Source: Filifactor villosus (GTDB taxonomy: Bacteria; Bacillota; Clostridia; Peptostreptococcales; Filifactoraceae). From it: 64,000 nt of DNA. Positions within the stretch are counted from its first letter, which is position 1, and every line of letters begins with the position of its first letter. The position numbers and the translations under genes are program-made. Location of the stretch: NCBI RefSeq assembly GCF_042652965.1, contig NZ_JBHSHL010000003.1:186001-250000 (forward strand). The letters run 5' to 3'. The notes under the pieces are model-generated. The model was not told the DNA's origin. It ran no database searches and saw nothing but the letters and a program-made list of their open reading frames with translations. Below, piece by piece: positions 17,400 to 25,446 of this stretch.

Positions 17400-17535
17400 T
17401 ACCATTCCTCTAAGTGCGGTTATATCCGTTCCTACAGGTATAAAAATCTATGTTATCGTCCGTAGAACGAAAGACATTGATATCAACAGTTTCAATGAGC
17501 AGCAGGATAAACTCGTTTTTTGTGATAGCGGTATT
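17397..17535 (+). repeat. family A repeat, degenerate copy
   Basis: Starts TAATACCATTCCTCTAAGTG, carries TATAAAAATCTATGTTATCG in place of the usual interior, and ends near GATAGCGGTATT. The gap 17074-17582 holds only these repeats. Confidence 0.45.
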
Positions 17536-17582
17536 GAGAACGAAGAGAAATAAACAAAGAAACAAAGAAAGGAAGAACAGAG

Positions 17583-18626
17583 ATGAATGATATGAAACAC
17601 TTGTTTACACCGATAAAGATCAAAGGTTTGGAGTTGAAAAACAGGATCGTTATGCCGCCGATGTGCCAGTATTCGGCCGAGGACGGCAAGGCGGGCGAGT
17701 GGCATAGGCTCCACTACGGAATAAGGGCGGTCGGAGGAGTCGGTCTGATCCTGATAGAGATGACCAATGTCGAGCCCAACGGGAGGATTACCGACGGATG
17801 TTTGGGACTGTGGAGCGATGAGCAGATCGAGCCCTTGAAGGAGGTCGTGGATCTCTGCCACAGGCAGGGGGCCAAGGTAGGGATCCAGATCGCACATGCG
17901 GGCCGCAAGGCGGAGGATGCTCCCGAGGTCGTATCGGCTTCGGATGTTGCCTTCTCCAAGGACTACAAAAATCCGAGGGCTCTGTCTACTGAAGAAGTCA
18001 GGGAGATGGTGGAAAGTTATCGAAGGGCGGTTGCAAGAGCCGTTAAGGCAGGTGTTGACACGGTCGAGATCCACGGAGCACACGGATATCTCATTCACCA
18101 GTTTCACTCTCCCTTGACCAACCTTCGTGAGGATGAGTATGGCAGGGACAAAGCGAGGTTCGGTGCAGAGATCATCCGTGCGGCAAGGGAGGAGATTCCT
18201 TCTTCCATGCCCTTGATTTTTCGCATCTCCGCCATCGAGTATGTAGAGGGAGGGTACAATCTCGACTACTCTCTTGAAATCTCGAAGAAGTACAAGGAGG
18301 CGGGAGTCGACGTGTTCGACATCACCTCCGGAGGAGAAGGCGAGTTTGTCGGTTCATCGGGTCGACCGGGCACTCATGCGGGCTATCAGGTCCCGTTTGC
18401 ACGCGCATACAAAGAGACCTTGGGTATTCCCGTCATAGCTGTGGGAAAACTTGAAGACGTTTCGATGGCGAATTCCGTCATCGGAAACGAAGATGCGGAC
18501 CTCGTTGCGATCGGAAGAGGGCTCTTGCGTAACCCGAATTGGGCTTTGGAAGCGGGCCTTGCCATCCAAAAACAGGTCGATATCCCCTATCAGCTTAAAA
18601 GAGGTTTTCCTAAACAGGTGTTTTAG
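17583..18626 (+). CDS. namA: NADPH dehydrogenase, old yellow enzyme family (NamA/YqjM type)
   Basis: An FMN-dependent TIM-barrel ene-reductase of 347 residues, the usual length for YqjM. Visible are M-P-P-M-C-Q-Y-S-A with the regulatory Cys at residue 28, I-A-H-A-G-R-K-A, the substrate-binding His pair in E-I-H-G-A-H-G-Y-L, the W/Y-containing H-S-P-L-T-N-L-R-E-D-E-Y-G, and the phosphate-binding G-R-G-L-L-R-N-P-N-W near the C-terminus. It reduces activated C=C bonds with NADPH and is linked to electrophile or oxidative stress. It is a single gene on the plus strand; AAAGGAAG precedes the ATG. Confidence 0.92.
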   Translation: MNDMKHLFTPIKIKGLELKNRIVMPPMCQYSAEDGKAGEWHRLHYGIRAVGGVGLILIEMTNVEPNGRITDGCLGLWSDEQIEPLKEVVDLCHRQGAKVGIQIAHAGRKAEDAPEVVSASDVAFSKDYKNPRALSTEEVREMVESYRRAVARAVKAGVDTVEIHGAHGYLIHQFHSPLTNLREDEYGRDKARFGAEIIRAAREEIPSSMPLIFRISAIEYVEGGYNLDYSLEISKKYKEAGVDVFDITSGGEGEFVGSSGRPGTHAGYQVPFARAYKETLGIPVIAVGKLEDVSMANSVIGNEDADLVAIGRGLLRNPNWALEAGLAIQKQVDIPYQLKRGFPKQVF

Positions 18627-18836
18627 GAGATATCCGTAATTCAAGATGAAGTTTTGTAATAAAGAGATACACATCGCTTGCAATGTGAGAACTTAAACAC
18701 AGAAAGACGGCAAAATAGTTTGAATTGTCAAACTTCGAAATAAATGATATGATAGAGGGAAAAACATAAGGGAGCAATACCTGTTCCGATAAGGATGGAG
18801 ACAGTGATCGTGAAGAAAATAAAGAGGGGTGAGAAG

Positions 18837-20453
18837 ATGTTGGATCGTCTGTTTGTAAATGGAAAGATATACAGCCTTCGGGAAGAGGGAGAGATGTTTG
18901 AGGCCCTCGGTGTCGAAGGAGGCAAGATAGCTTGGGTAGGCAGCGATCGGGAGGCTGTGGAGAAAGAGAGCAAAAGTATCATCGACCTCGGTGGAAGGAC
19001 GATGATACCCGCTCTGGCGGATTCTCATATGCATATGTATGCCCATTGCCAAAACCTCGATGCCGTCGATCTGGCGGAGGTCAGGACCGTCGCCGGTATG
19101 GTTGAAAAAATGCAGGAGAAGGCCGGGAGGACACCGCCGGGGGAATGGATCAAGGGAGTCAACTTCGATCAGACGAAGTGGGAGGAGGATCGCTTTCCCA
19201 CCTTGGAAGAGATGGATGCCATCAGCAATTCTCATCCCGTCATACTCAAGCGTTGTTGCCTCCATGCCGTTGTAGCCAACTCTCTCGCCTTGAAGGAGGC
19301 GGGGATCGAAAGATACCATCACAGCGATGCCGGAGGTCTTGTCGAACTTGATGAGCAGGGCTTCCCGACCGGTCTGCTTCGGGAACAAAGCACCAAGGTC
19401 TTCGACGAGATCATCCCCGATCCTTTGAGGGACGAAAATTACAAAAAGAAGATGATGCTCGATGTGATGAGGGACATGTCTTCGAAGGGCATCACCACCA
19501 TCCATACCTATGCGGCAAAGATATGGAGGTACAACGAAGATGTCGAAGTCTATCGAAACTTTGACAGAGAGGGCCTTCTTCCTCTGAGGGTAACGGTGTG
19601 TATGGACGAGTTCTTCGATACGGAAGATTTGGATGAGGCCTCCTTGCACAATCCCTATCGAAGAGTGCAGATGGGTGCGTACAAGATTTTTTCCGACGGT
19701 TCCATGGGTTCGAGGTCGGCGGCTCTCAGGGAGGACTACAGTGATGATGAAGGAAACAGGGGTTTTGTCATCTATACGCAGGAAGAGTTGAACCAAAAGG
19801 TCTGTGAGGCCTACGAAAGAGGGATGCAGAGCGCCATTCACGCAATCGGAGACAGGGCCCTGGATATGACTTTGACCGCCATTGAATACACCTTGGATAA
19901 GAACGGTGGCAGGGATGAAAACCGTCTGCCGTTTCGCATCATCCATGCACAGATGACCGATGAGCAGACCATCGAGAGGATGAAGAATCTTCCGTTAGTT
20001 GTCGATATTCAGCCGGTGTTTCTGTGTACGGACCTGTATTGGGTAAAGGACAGGATAGGGGAGAAGAGGTTGCAGCACTCCTACGCCTTTAAGTCCATGT
20101 ATGAGGCGGGACTGATCCAAACAGGGGGCTCGGATTGTCCCGTGGAAAGTTACGCTCCTCTGAAGGGGATCCATGCCTGCGTCAATCGTCAAGATGTCAA
20201 CGGCTATCCGGAGGAAGGATTTTTGCCCGGGCAGAGGCTGTCCGTCTATGAGGCCTTGCGCATCTTCAGTGCAAACGTCCACTATGCCACGGGTCAACAG
20301 GATGTATTGGGGACCCTCGAAGTCGGGAAGTTTGCCGATATGGTTGTCTTGGACAGAGACATCTTCGAGATCGATCCTCGGGGAATTTTGGATGTATGGG
20401 TCGATCAGACCTATTTGGCGGGCGACTGCGTTTTCGACAGGAAGAAGGAATAG
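18837..20453 (+). CDS. metal-dependent amidohydrolase, YtcJ type
   Basis: The 538-residue protein has the amidohydrolase-superfamily fold. Metal ligands are visible as H-M-H in A-D-S-H-M-H-M-Y-A-H, H-A-I-G-D-R-A-L-D, I-I-H-A-Q-M-T and G-S-D-C-P-V-E. The N-terminal small beta domain (R-L-F-V-N-G-K-I-Y) and C-terminal K-F-A-D-M-V-V-L-D are typical of the YtcJ/Amidohydro_3 group. The substrate is unknown; related enzymes cleave N-acyl or formyl amides. The start at 18837 is set by GAGGGGTGAG. The type I R-M locus begins 158 bp downstream, with an undescribed AT-poor gap between. Confidence 0.88.
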   Translation: MLDRLFVNGKIYSLREEGEMFEALGVEGGKIAWVGSDREAVEKESKSIIDLGGRTMIPALADSHMHMYAHCQNLDAVDLAEVRTVAGMVEKMQEKAGRTPPGEWIKGVNFDQTKWEEDRFPTLEEMDAISNSHPVILKRCCLHAVVANSLALKEAGIERYHHSDAGGLVELDEQGFPTGLLREQSTKVFDEIIPDPLRDENYKKKMMLDVMRDMSSKGITTIHTYAAKIWRYNEDVEVYRNFDREGLLPLRVTVCMDEFFDTEDLDEASLHNPYRRVQMGAYKIFSDGSMGSRSAALREDYSDDEGNRGFVIYTQEELNQKVCEAYERGMQSAIHAIGDRALDMTLTAIEYTLDKNGGRDENRLPFRIIHAQMTDEQTIERMKNLPLVVDIQPVFLCTDLYWVKDRIGEKRLQHSYAFKSMYEAGLIQTGGSDCPVESYAPLKGIHACVNRQDVNGYPEEGFLPGQRLSVYEALRIFSANVHYATGQQDVLGTLEVGKFADMVVLDRDIFEIDPRGILDVWVDQTYLAGDCVFDRKKE

Positions 20454-20611
20454 AGTTTTTTTGAAATATCGGACGATCAAAAAAGAGGGATTTCTCGAGC
20501 AAACAATAGATCTCCAAACGCTTTTCAGAACTATAGAAACCAAGGGGGCTTGTTTGCTTGTGGAGTCTTCCTCGGGAAATAGACAAAATTTGAGAAAAGG
20601 AACGATGATGT

Positions 20612-22087
20612 ATGATAACAGGAGAGTTGAAGAATAAGGTAGACAGGATATGGGAAGTGTTTTGGACCGGAGGGATCACGAATCCTCTGGAAGTCATTGA
20701 GCAGTTCACTTATCTTTTATTTATTAAGCAGTTGGATGAAACGGAAACGATGAGGGAGAGGGAGAATTCCATCCTTGGCATTGAACACAGGAGTTTGTTT
20801 GAAGGAGATGCCCGAAGATATCGTTGGAGTACGTTCAAAAACCTCGGAGATGCTGTGGAAATTTATCAAATCGTCTCGACGGGAGTGTTTCCTTTTATAA
20901 AGGATCTGCATGCCGATGGAGATTCCGCCTATAGCAAGTATATGGGAGATGCGATCTTCAAGATCCCCACACCGTCAATGCTTACAAAACTGATTGACGG
21001 GATCGATGCTCTGGACTTGGAGGAGAGAGACAGCAAGGGAGATCTGTACGAATATTTGCTCTCCAAGGTGGCAACAGCGGGAACAAACGGACAGTTTCGA
21101 ACTCCGCGTCATATTATCAGGATGATGGTCGATCTGATGCAGCCTGATCAAAGCGATATTATCTGTGATCCGGCGATGGGTTCGGCAGGATTTTTGGTCG
21201 AGGCACAGAACTACTTAAAAGAACATCACAAGGATTTGTTTTTTGATGCGAAGGCAAAAGAACATTTTCATAACACGATGTTCTACGGTTTCGATATGGA
21301 TAGGACTATGTTGCGTATCGGGGCGATGAATATGCTTCTGCATGGAGTGGATAACCCGAATATCGAGTATCGGGACAGCCTTTCGGAGGGGAATACCGAT
21401 AACCAAACCTACACGTTGGTCCTTGCGAACCCTCCGTTTAAGGGAAGTCTCGATTATGAAGGGGTATCGAAGGACTTGCTTAAGGTCTGCAAGACGAAGA
21501 AGACGGAGCTTTTGTTTTTGGCACTCTTTCTTCGTGTGCTCAAGATCGGAGGAAGGGCGGCAGTCATCGTTCCGGATGGAGTTCTGTTCGGCAGCAGTAA
21601 TGCACATAAGCAGGTAAGGAAGGAGTTGTTGGAAAATCACAAACTGGAGGCCGTTATATCGATGCCGTCCGGAGTGTTTAAGCCTTATGCGGGGGTTTCT
21701 ACCGCCATTCTTATTTTTACCAAGACGGGAGCGGGAGGAACGGAGAAGGTCTGGTTCTACGATATGAAGGCGGACGGCTATTCTCTGGATGACAAACGTC
21801 AAAAGATACAAGAGAACGATATTGGAGATATCCTATCGAGGTTTCGTCATCTTGAGGGAGAGCAGGATCGAAAACGAACAGATCAGAGCTTTTTTGTTCC
21901 GTTGGAAGAGATTGTTGAAAACGATTTTGATCTTTCGATCAACAAATATAAAGAAATTGAGTATGAACAAGTGCATTATGACCCTCCCCTTGTGATTCTG
22001 GACAAAATTCAGGAGCTGGAAGAGGAGATACAAAAGGGTATGGAAGAGTTAAGGATGATGTTAAATAAGGATAACGGCGATGAGTAA
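20612..22087 (+). CDS. hsdM: type I restriction-modification system, methyltransferase subunit HsdM
   Basis: The N6-adenine methyltransferase subunit (491 residues) works as M2S, or as R2M2S with HsdR. The SAM-binding D-P-A-M-G-S-A-G-F is at about residue 185 and the catalytic N-P-P-F at about residue 273. The N-terminal helical HsdM_N domain (I-W-E-V-F-W-T-G-G-I-T-N-P-L-E-V-I-E-Q) and a C-terminal S-interaction region are present. hsdS overlaps its last 8 bases. The GC-richer base use resembles hsdR and differs from the AT-rich hsdS genes. Confidence 0.95.
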   Translation: MITGELKNKVDRIWEVFWTGGITNPLEVIEQFTYLLFIKQLDETETMRERENSILGIEHRSLFEGDARRYRWSTFKNLGDAVEIYQIVSTGVFPFIKDLHADGDSAYSKYMGDAIFKIPTPSMLTKLIDGIDALDLEERDSKGDLYEYLLSKVATAGTNGQFRTPRHIIRMMVDLMQPDQSDIICDPAMGSAGFLVEAQNYLKEHHKDLFFDAKAKEHFHNTMFYGFDMDRTMLRIGAMNMLLHGVDNPNIEYRDSLSEGNTDNQTYTLVLANPPFKGSLDYEGVSKDLLKVCKTKKTELLFLALFLRVLKIGGRAAVIVPDGVLFGSSNAHKQVRKELLENHKLEAVISMPSGVFKPYAGVSTAILIFTKTGAGGTEKVWFYDMKADGYSLDDKRQKIQENDIGDILSRFRHLEGEQDRKRTDQSFFVPLEEIVENDFDLSINKYKEIEYEQVHYDPPLVILDKIQELEEEIQKGMEELRMMLNKDNGDE

Positions 22088-23198
22088 AAATAGTAAAAAA
22101 ACAGTAAGGTTGGGGGATGTAGCTACTTATGTTAATGGATACGCCTTTAAACCAAGTGATTGGAATACTACGGGAATACCCATCATTAGAATACAGGATT
22201 TGACGGGTTCATCTTGCAATCCGAACTACTATCAGGGTGAATATAACGAAAAGTTTCTTGTTGATAATGAAGATGTTCTTATATCGTGGTCTGCGAGTCT
22301 AGGGGTATATGTTTGGGATAAAGGAAAAGCTTTATTAAATCAGCATATTTTTAAGGTTGTATTTGACAAGTGTGAAATAGAAAAGTACTACTATGTTTTT
22401 TCAGTTCGACAAAAACTCATGGATATGGTATTGAGAAGCCGTGGAGCGACTATGAAACACATTGTGAAAAAAGATTTCGAAAATATTAGAATTCCCTTTC
22501 CGTCAAAAAAAATGCAGAAACAAATAGCAGGAATTTTAATGAGAGTAGATAGTCTCCTGTTAATGAGAAAAAATCAGCTCTTATATTTAGATAGGCTTGT
22601 CAAATCCCAATTTATAGAGATGTTTGGCGATCCTGTAAGAAATACTATGAGATGGAATGTAAAGTGTGTTTCGGAGGTTGCACCTATAGAACAATACCGA
22701 GGTAAGCATGAGAAAAGAGTGTGGTTACTTAATTTGGATATGGTTGAGTCCCATACAGGAGAAATAAAAGAATACATTTATGTGGATGTTGAAGAAGTAG
22801 GGAGTTCCGTATGCAGTTTTGATGAGGGTAATGTACTATATTCCAAGCTTCGACCTTATTTAAATAAGGTTGTGATACCCGAAAGAAAAGGATATGGAAC
22901 ATCAGAATGGGTTACTTTTCGACCAAAATCTAGCTGTTTGAACAGAGTTTTTTTTGCATATCTTATTAGAGATAGAGGTTTTGTTTTGTGGATCAGAGAA
23001 AAGGTATTTGGAGCAAAGATGCCAAGGGTATCAATGAAAGATTTTATGAAGTTTAAGTGCATACTTCCTCCAATCGAGTTACAAAATAAATTTGCGGATT
23101 TTGTAAGACAGGTCGACAAATCAAAATTGGAAGTACAACAAAGCTTGGAAGAACTTGAAACCTTAAAGAAGGCCCTGATGCAGGAGTACTTTGGATAA
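22080..23198 (+). CDS. hsdS: type I R-M specificity subunit HsdS, first copy
   Basis: This 372-residue subunit has two target-recognition domains: TRD1 about residues 5-155 and TRD2 about 185-330, each followed by a helical spacer. The central spacer ends in K-S-Q-F-I-E-M-F-G and the C-terminal one contains I-E-L-Q-N-K-F-A-D-F-V-R-Q-V-D-K-S-K. DNA for both spacers is repeated exactly in the second hsdS (23 bp at 22605-22627, 64 bp at 23064-23127). The TRD DNA is clearly more AT-rich than hsdM, as expected for exchanged cassettes. It overlaps hsdM, so it is the copy sure to be translated with the methylase. Confidence 0.95.
   Translation: MSKNSKKTVRLGDVATYVNGYAFKPSDWNTTGIPIIRIQDLTGSSCNPNYYQGEYNEKFLVDNEDVLISWSASLGVYVWDKGKALLNQHIFKVVFDKCEIEKYYYVFSVRQKLMDMVLRSRGATMKHIVKKDFENIRIPFPSKKMQKQIAGILMRVDSLLLMRKNQLLYLDRLVKSQFIEMFGDPVRNTMRWNVKCVSEVAPIEQYRGKHEKRVWLLNLDMVESHTGEIKEYIYVDVEEVGSSVCSFDEGNVLYSKLRPYLNKVVIPERKGYGTSEWVTFRPKSSCLNRVFFAYLIRDRGFVLWIREKVFGAKMPRVSMKDFMKFKCILPPIELQNKFADFVRQVDKSKLEVQQSLEELETLKKALMQEYFG
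22605..22627 (+). repeat. 23-bp exact direct repeat, hsdS copy 1
   Basis: Begins TCCCAATTTATAGAGATGTT and is identical to 24837-24859. It encodes S-Q-F-I-E-M-F-G at the end of the central spacer, the left border of TRD2. Confidence 0.9.
23064..23127 (+). repeat. 64-bp exact direct repeat, hsdS copy 1
   Basis: Identical to 25311-25374 over all 64 bases. It begins CTTCCTCCAATCGAGTTACA and encodes L-P-P-I-E-L-Q-N-K-F-A-D-F-V-R-Q-V-D-K-S-K, the right border of TRD2. Confidence 0.9.
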
Positions 23199-23316
23199 GG
23201 GAGGGAAGTAGGAGAAAAAGAAGTCGTTAAATCCAAATCTAACGAGAGAGTTTAATAAAGAAGTTGCTTTTAAAGCGGAGAAGGATGGTTCGGTACAGAG
23301 AGGAAAGGTGTGTCTT

Positions 23317-24312
23317 ATGAAGAAACAGATCATCAACCGAATCATGGGAAGTATGCTTCCGCATTTGGATAATGCACAGATGGAACTTTTGCAGGAAACC
23401 CTCCAACACTGCCTGTGGGGGATTGAGATCATCGAGAATGAAGTCCTGATGGAACATAAGGAAAAGTACTCGAACACGCAATTGCTCGAGATGTTCCTTT
23501 CCGCAAAGAGGGTGGAGGGTTGCAGTGAAAAGACGATCCGTTACTACAAGGCTTCGATCCTGAAGTTGTTCTCTACTTTGGACAAACATGTAATTCATAT
23601 TCAGACGGAAGACCTCAGAACCTATTTGTCGGATTATCAGGAGAAGAGCGGTTGTAGTAAATCCAATATCGATAATATAAGAAGGATATTGTCCAGTTTC
23701 TTCTCATGGCTGGAGGACGAAAACTATATTCTCAAAAGCCCGGTCAGGAGGATCCACAAGATAAAGACAAACAAGACCGTCAAGGAGACCTATTCGGATG
23801 AGGCCTTGGAGGTGATGCGGGATCAGTGCGGTTGCCTTAGAGATCTCGCTATTATAGATATGTTGGCTTCGACAGGGATGAGGGTCGGAGAGCTCGTTAA
23901 ACTCAATATCGTCGATATCGATTTTGAGAATAGGGAGTGCATTGTGTTCGGAAAGGGCAATAAGGAAAGACCCGTCTACTTCGATGCAAGGACCAAGATC
24001 CATCTGAAAAATTATCTCGACAGCAGGACGGATGAGAATCCCGCCCTCTTCGTTTCACTACTTAAGCCCTTTAATCGTCTGGAAATAAGCGGAGTGGAGA
24101 TCAGACTTCGCAATTTGGGACGGAGGCTGGGTATTCCAAAGGTACATCCACACAAGTTTCGCCGAACCTTGGCGACGAAGGCGATCGACAAGGGGATGCC
24201 GATCGAACAGGTACAGCAACTTCTGGGTCATACCAAAATCGATACTACGATGGAATATGCAATGGTAAACCAAAACAATGTAAAAATCTCACATAGAAGG
24301 TATATATCTTAA
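23317..24312 (+). CDS. tyrosine site-specific recombinase between two hsdS genes
   Basis: The 331-residue protein has an N-terminal SAM-like core-binding domain (about 50-140) and a C-terminal catalytic domain. Catalytic residues are visible: R189 in T-G-M-R-V-G-E-L, a Lys in G-K-G-N-K-E-R-P, H279 and R282 in H-P-H-K-F-R-R, H305 in L-L-G-H-T-K, and Tyr314. All are present, so it should be active. Recombinases in this position are known to rearrange hsdS genes in other Bacillota and change methylation specificity. The ATG at 23317 follows GAGGAAAGG; the frame opens at 23308 with GTG. Confidence 0.93.
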   Translation: MKKQIINRIMGSMLPHLDNAQMELLQETLQHCLWGIEIIENEVLMEHKEKYSNTQLLEMFLSAKRVEGCSEKTIRYYKASILKLFSTLDKHVIHIQTEDLRTYLSDYQEKSGCSKSNIDNIRRILSSFFSWLEDENYILKSPVRRIHKIKTNKTVKETYSDEALEVMRDQCGCLRDLAIIDMLASTGMRVGELVKLNIVDIDFENRECIVFGKGNKERPVYFDARTKIHLKNYLDSRTDENPALFVSLLKPFNRLEISGVEIRLRNLGRRLGIPKVHPHKFRRTLATKAIDKGMPIEQVQQLLGHTKIDTTMEYAMVNQNNVKISHRRYIS

Positions 24313-24359
24313 AGCCAATCCCAACATTCAGGGGAGCCTAAATTGATGGGGGTGGCAAT

Positions 24360-25439
24360 GTGAGTTGTTATGTTGAACTTAAAAACTTATGCAATAAAGG
24401 TACGTCTTCGATTATGCAAAAAGATTTGGAAGGTATTGAAGGGGAGTATCCGATTTTTGGGGCAAGTGGATATATAAAAAACATTGACTATTATCATCAA
24501 GAAAGGGAGTATATTGCTGTAGTTAAGGATGGTGCAGGAGTAGGTAGGGTATATCTTTTGCCTGAAAACTCATCCGTGATTGGAACATTGCAGTATATCA
24601 TTCCAAATGAAGATGTCGATATAAAGTATTTATACTATGCCCTTACTTATGCCAATTTATCCAAATATTATACAGGAGCTACGATACCTCATATTTATTT
24701 TAAGGACTATTGTAGGGAGAAGATTTGTTTTCCGGATCTGAATCAGCAAAGGATAGTTGCACAAACTTTAGGATATATAGACTCTATATTGGAGAAACGA
24801 AAGTCCCAATTGGTTAAATTAGGTGAATTATTGCAGTCCCAATTTATAGAGATGTTTGGAGAGATGGACTTATCCAGAAAGAAAAAAGAATGGACTCCGA
24901 TATCTTGCATTGGAACTGTTATTGGTGGCTCTACTCCACGCACGAATGATGATAAGTGTTGGGGAGGAGATTATCGTTGGATAACTCCTGCTGAGCTTAA
25001 ACAAGATTCGGGTTATATTTATGACTCTGTGCGAAAAATCACACAGTTTGGAATAGATAGTTGTTCGCTACAGAAAATACCTCCTAATACAGTTCTATTG
25101 ACATCAAGAGCGCCTATAGGGAAACTTGCGATAGCGGGAAATGATTTTTATTGCAATCAGGGATTTAAAAACATTATATGTAAGGAAGAGATTCATCCGA
25201 GGTATCTATATACATTGTTACTGCATAATGTGAATTACTTGAACTCTCTTGGTAGAGGGGCCACGTTTAAAGAAATTTCAAAAGAAATTGTAGAAAACAT
25301 TAAAATACCTCTTCCTCCAATCGAGTTACAAAATAAATTTGCGGATTTTGTAAGACAGGTCGACAAATCAAAATATCGTGTTTATAATAGTAGGAAAATA
25401 ATAAATAATCTGATAGAAGGCATTATTCACTTACAATAA
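24360..25439 (+). CDS. hsdS: type I R-M specificity subunit HsdS, second copy
   Basis: This 359-residue subunit has two complete target-recognition domains with sequences unlike those of the first copy: TRD1 about 1-150, TRD2 about 175-320. The spacer ends L-L-Q-S-Q-F-I-E-M-F-G and I-E-L-Q-N-K-F-A-D-F match the first copy at DNA level. The GTG start at 24360 has only a weak GGGGGTGG site and lies 47 bp after the recombinase, so expression may be low or depend on rearrangement. It has the same orientation as the first copy and hsdR, which follows after 7 bp. AT-rich. Confidence 0.92.
   Translation: MSCYVELKNLCNKGTSSIMQKDLEGIEGEYPIFGASGYIKNIDYYHQEREYIAVVKDGAGVGRVYLLPENSSVIGTLQYIIPNEDVDIKYLYYALTYANLSKYYTGATIPHIYFKDYCREKICFPDLNQQRIVAQTLGYIDSILEKRKSQLVKLGELLQSQFIEMFGEMDLSRKKKEWTPISCIGTVIGGSTPRTNDDKCWGGDYRWITPAELKQDSGYIYDSVRKITQFGIDSCSLQKIPPNTVLLTSRAPIGKLAIAGNDFYCNQGFKNIICKEEIHPRYLYTLLLHNVNYLNSLGRGATFKEISKEIVENIKIPLPPIELQNKFADFVRQVDKSKYRVYNSRKIINNLIEGIIHLQ
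24837..24859 (+). repeat. 23-bp exact direct repeat, hsdS copy 2
   Basis: Partner of 22605-22627; left border of the second TRD of the second hsdS. Confidence 0.9.
25311..25374 (+). repeat. 64-bp exact direct repeat, hsdS copy 2
   Basis: Partner of 23064-23127; right border of the second TRD of the second hsdS. Confidence 0.9.
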
Positions 25440-25446
25440 GGAGCAG

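Noticed and set aside
23199..24359. Inverted repeats around the recombinase that would flip hsdS
   Set aside because: By eye I found only direct repeats between the two hsdS genes; short inverted sites of about 10-15 bp could have been missed.
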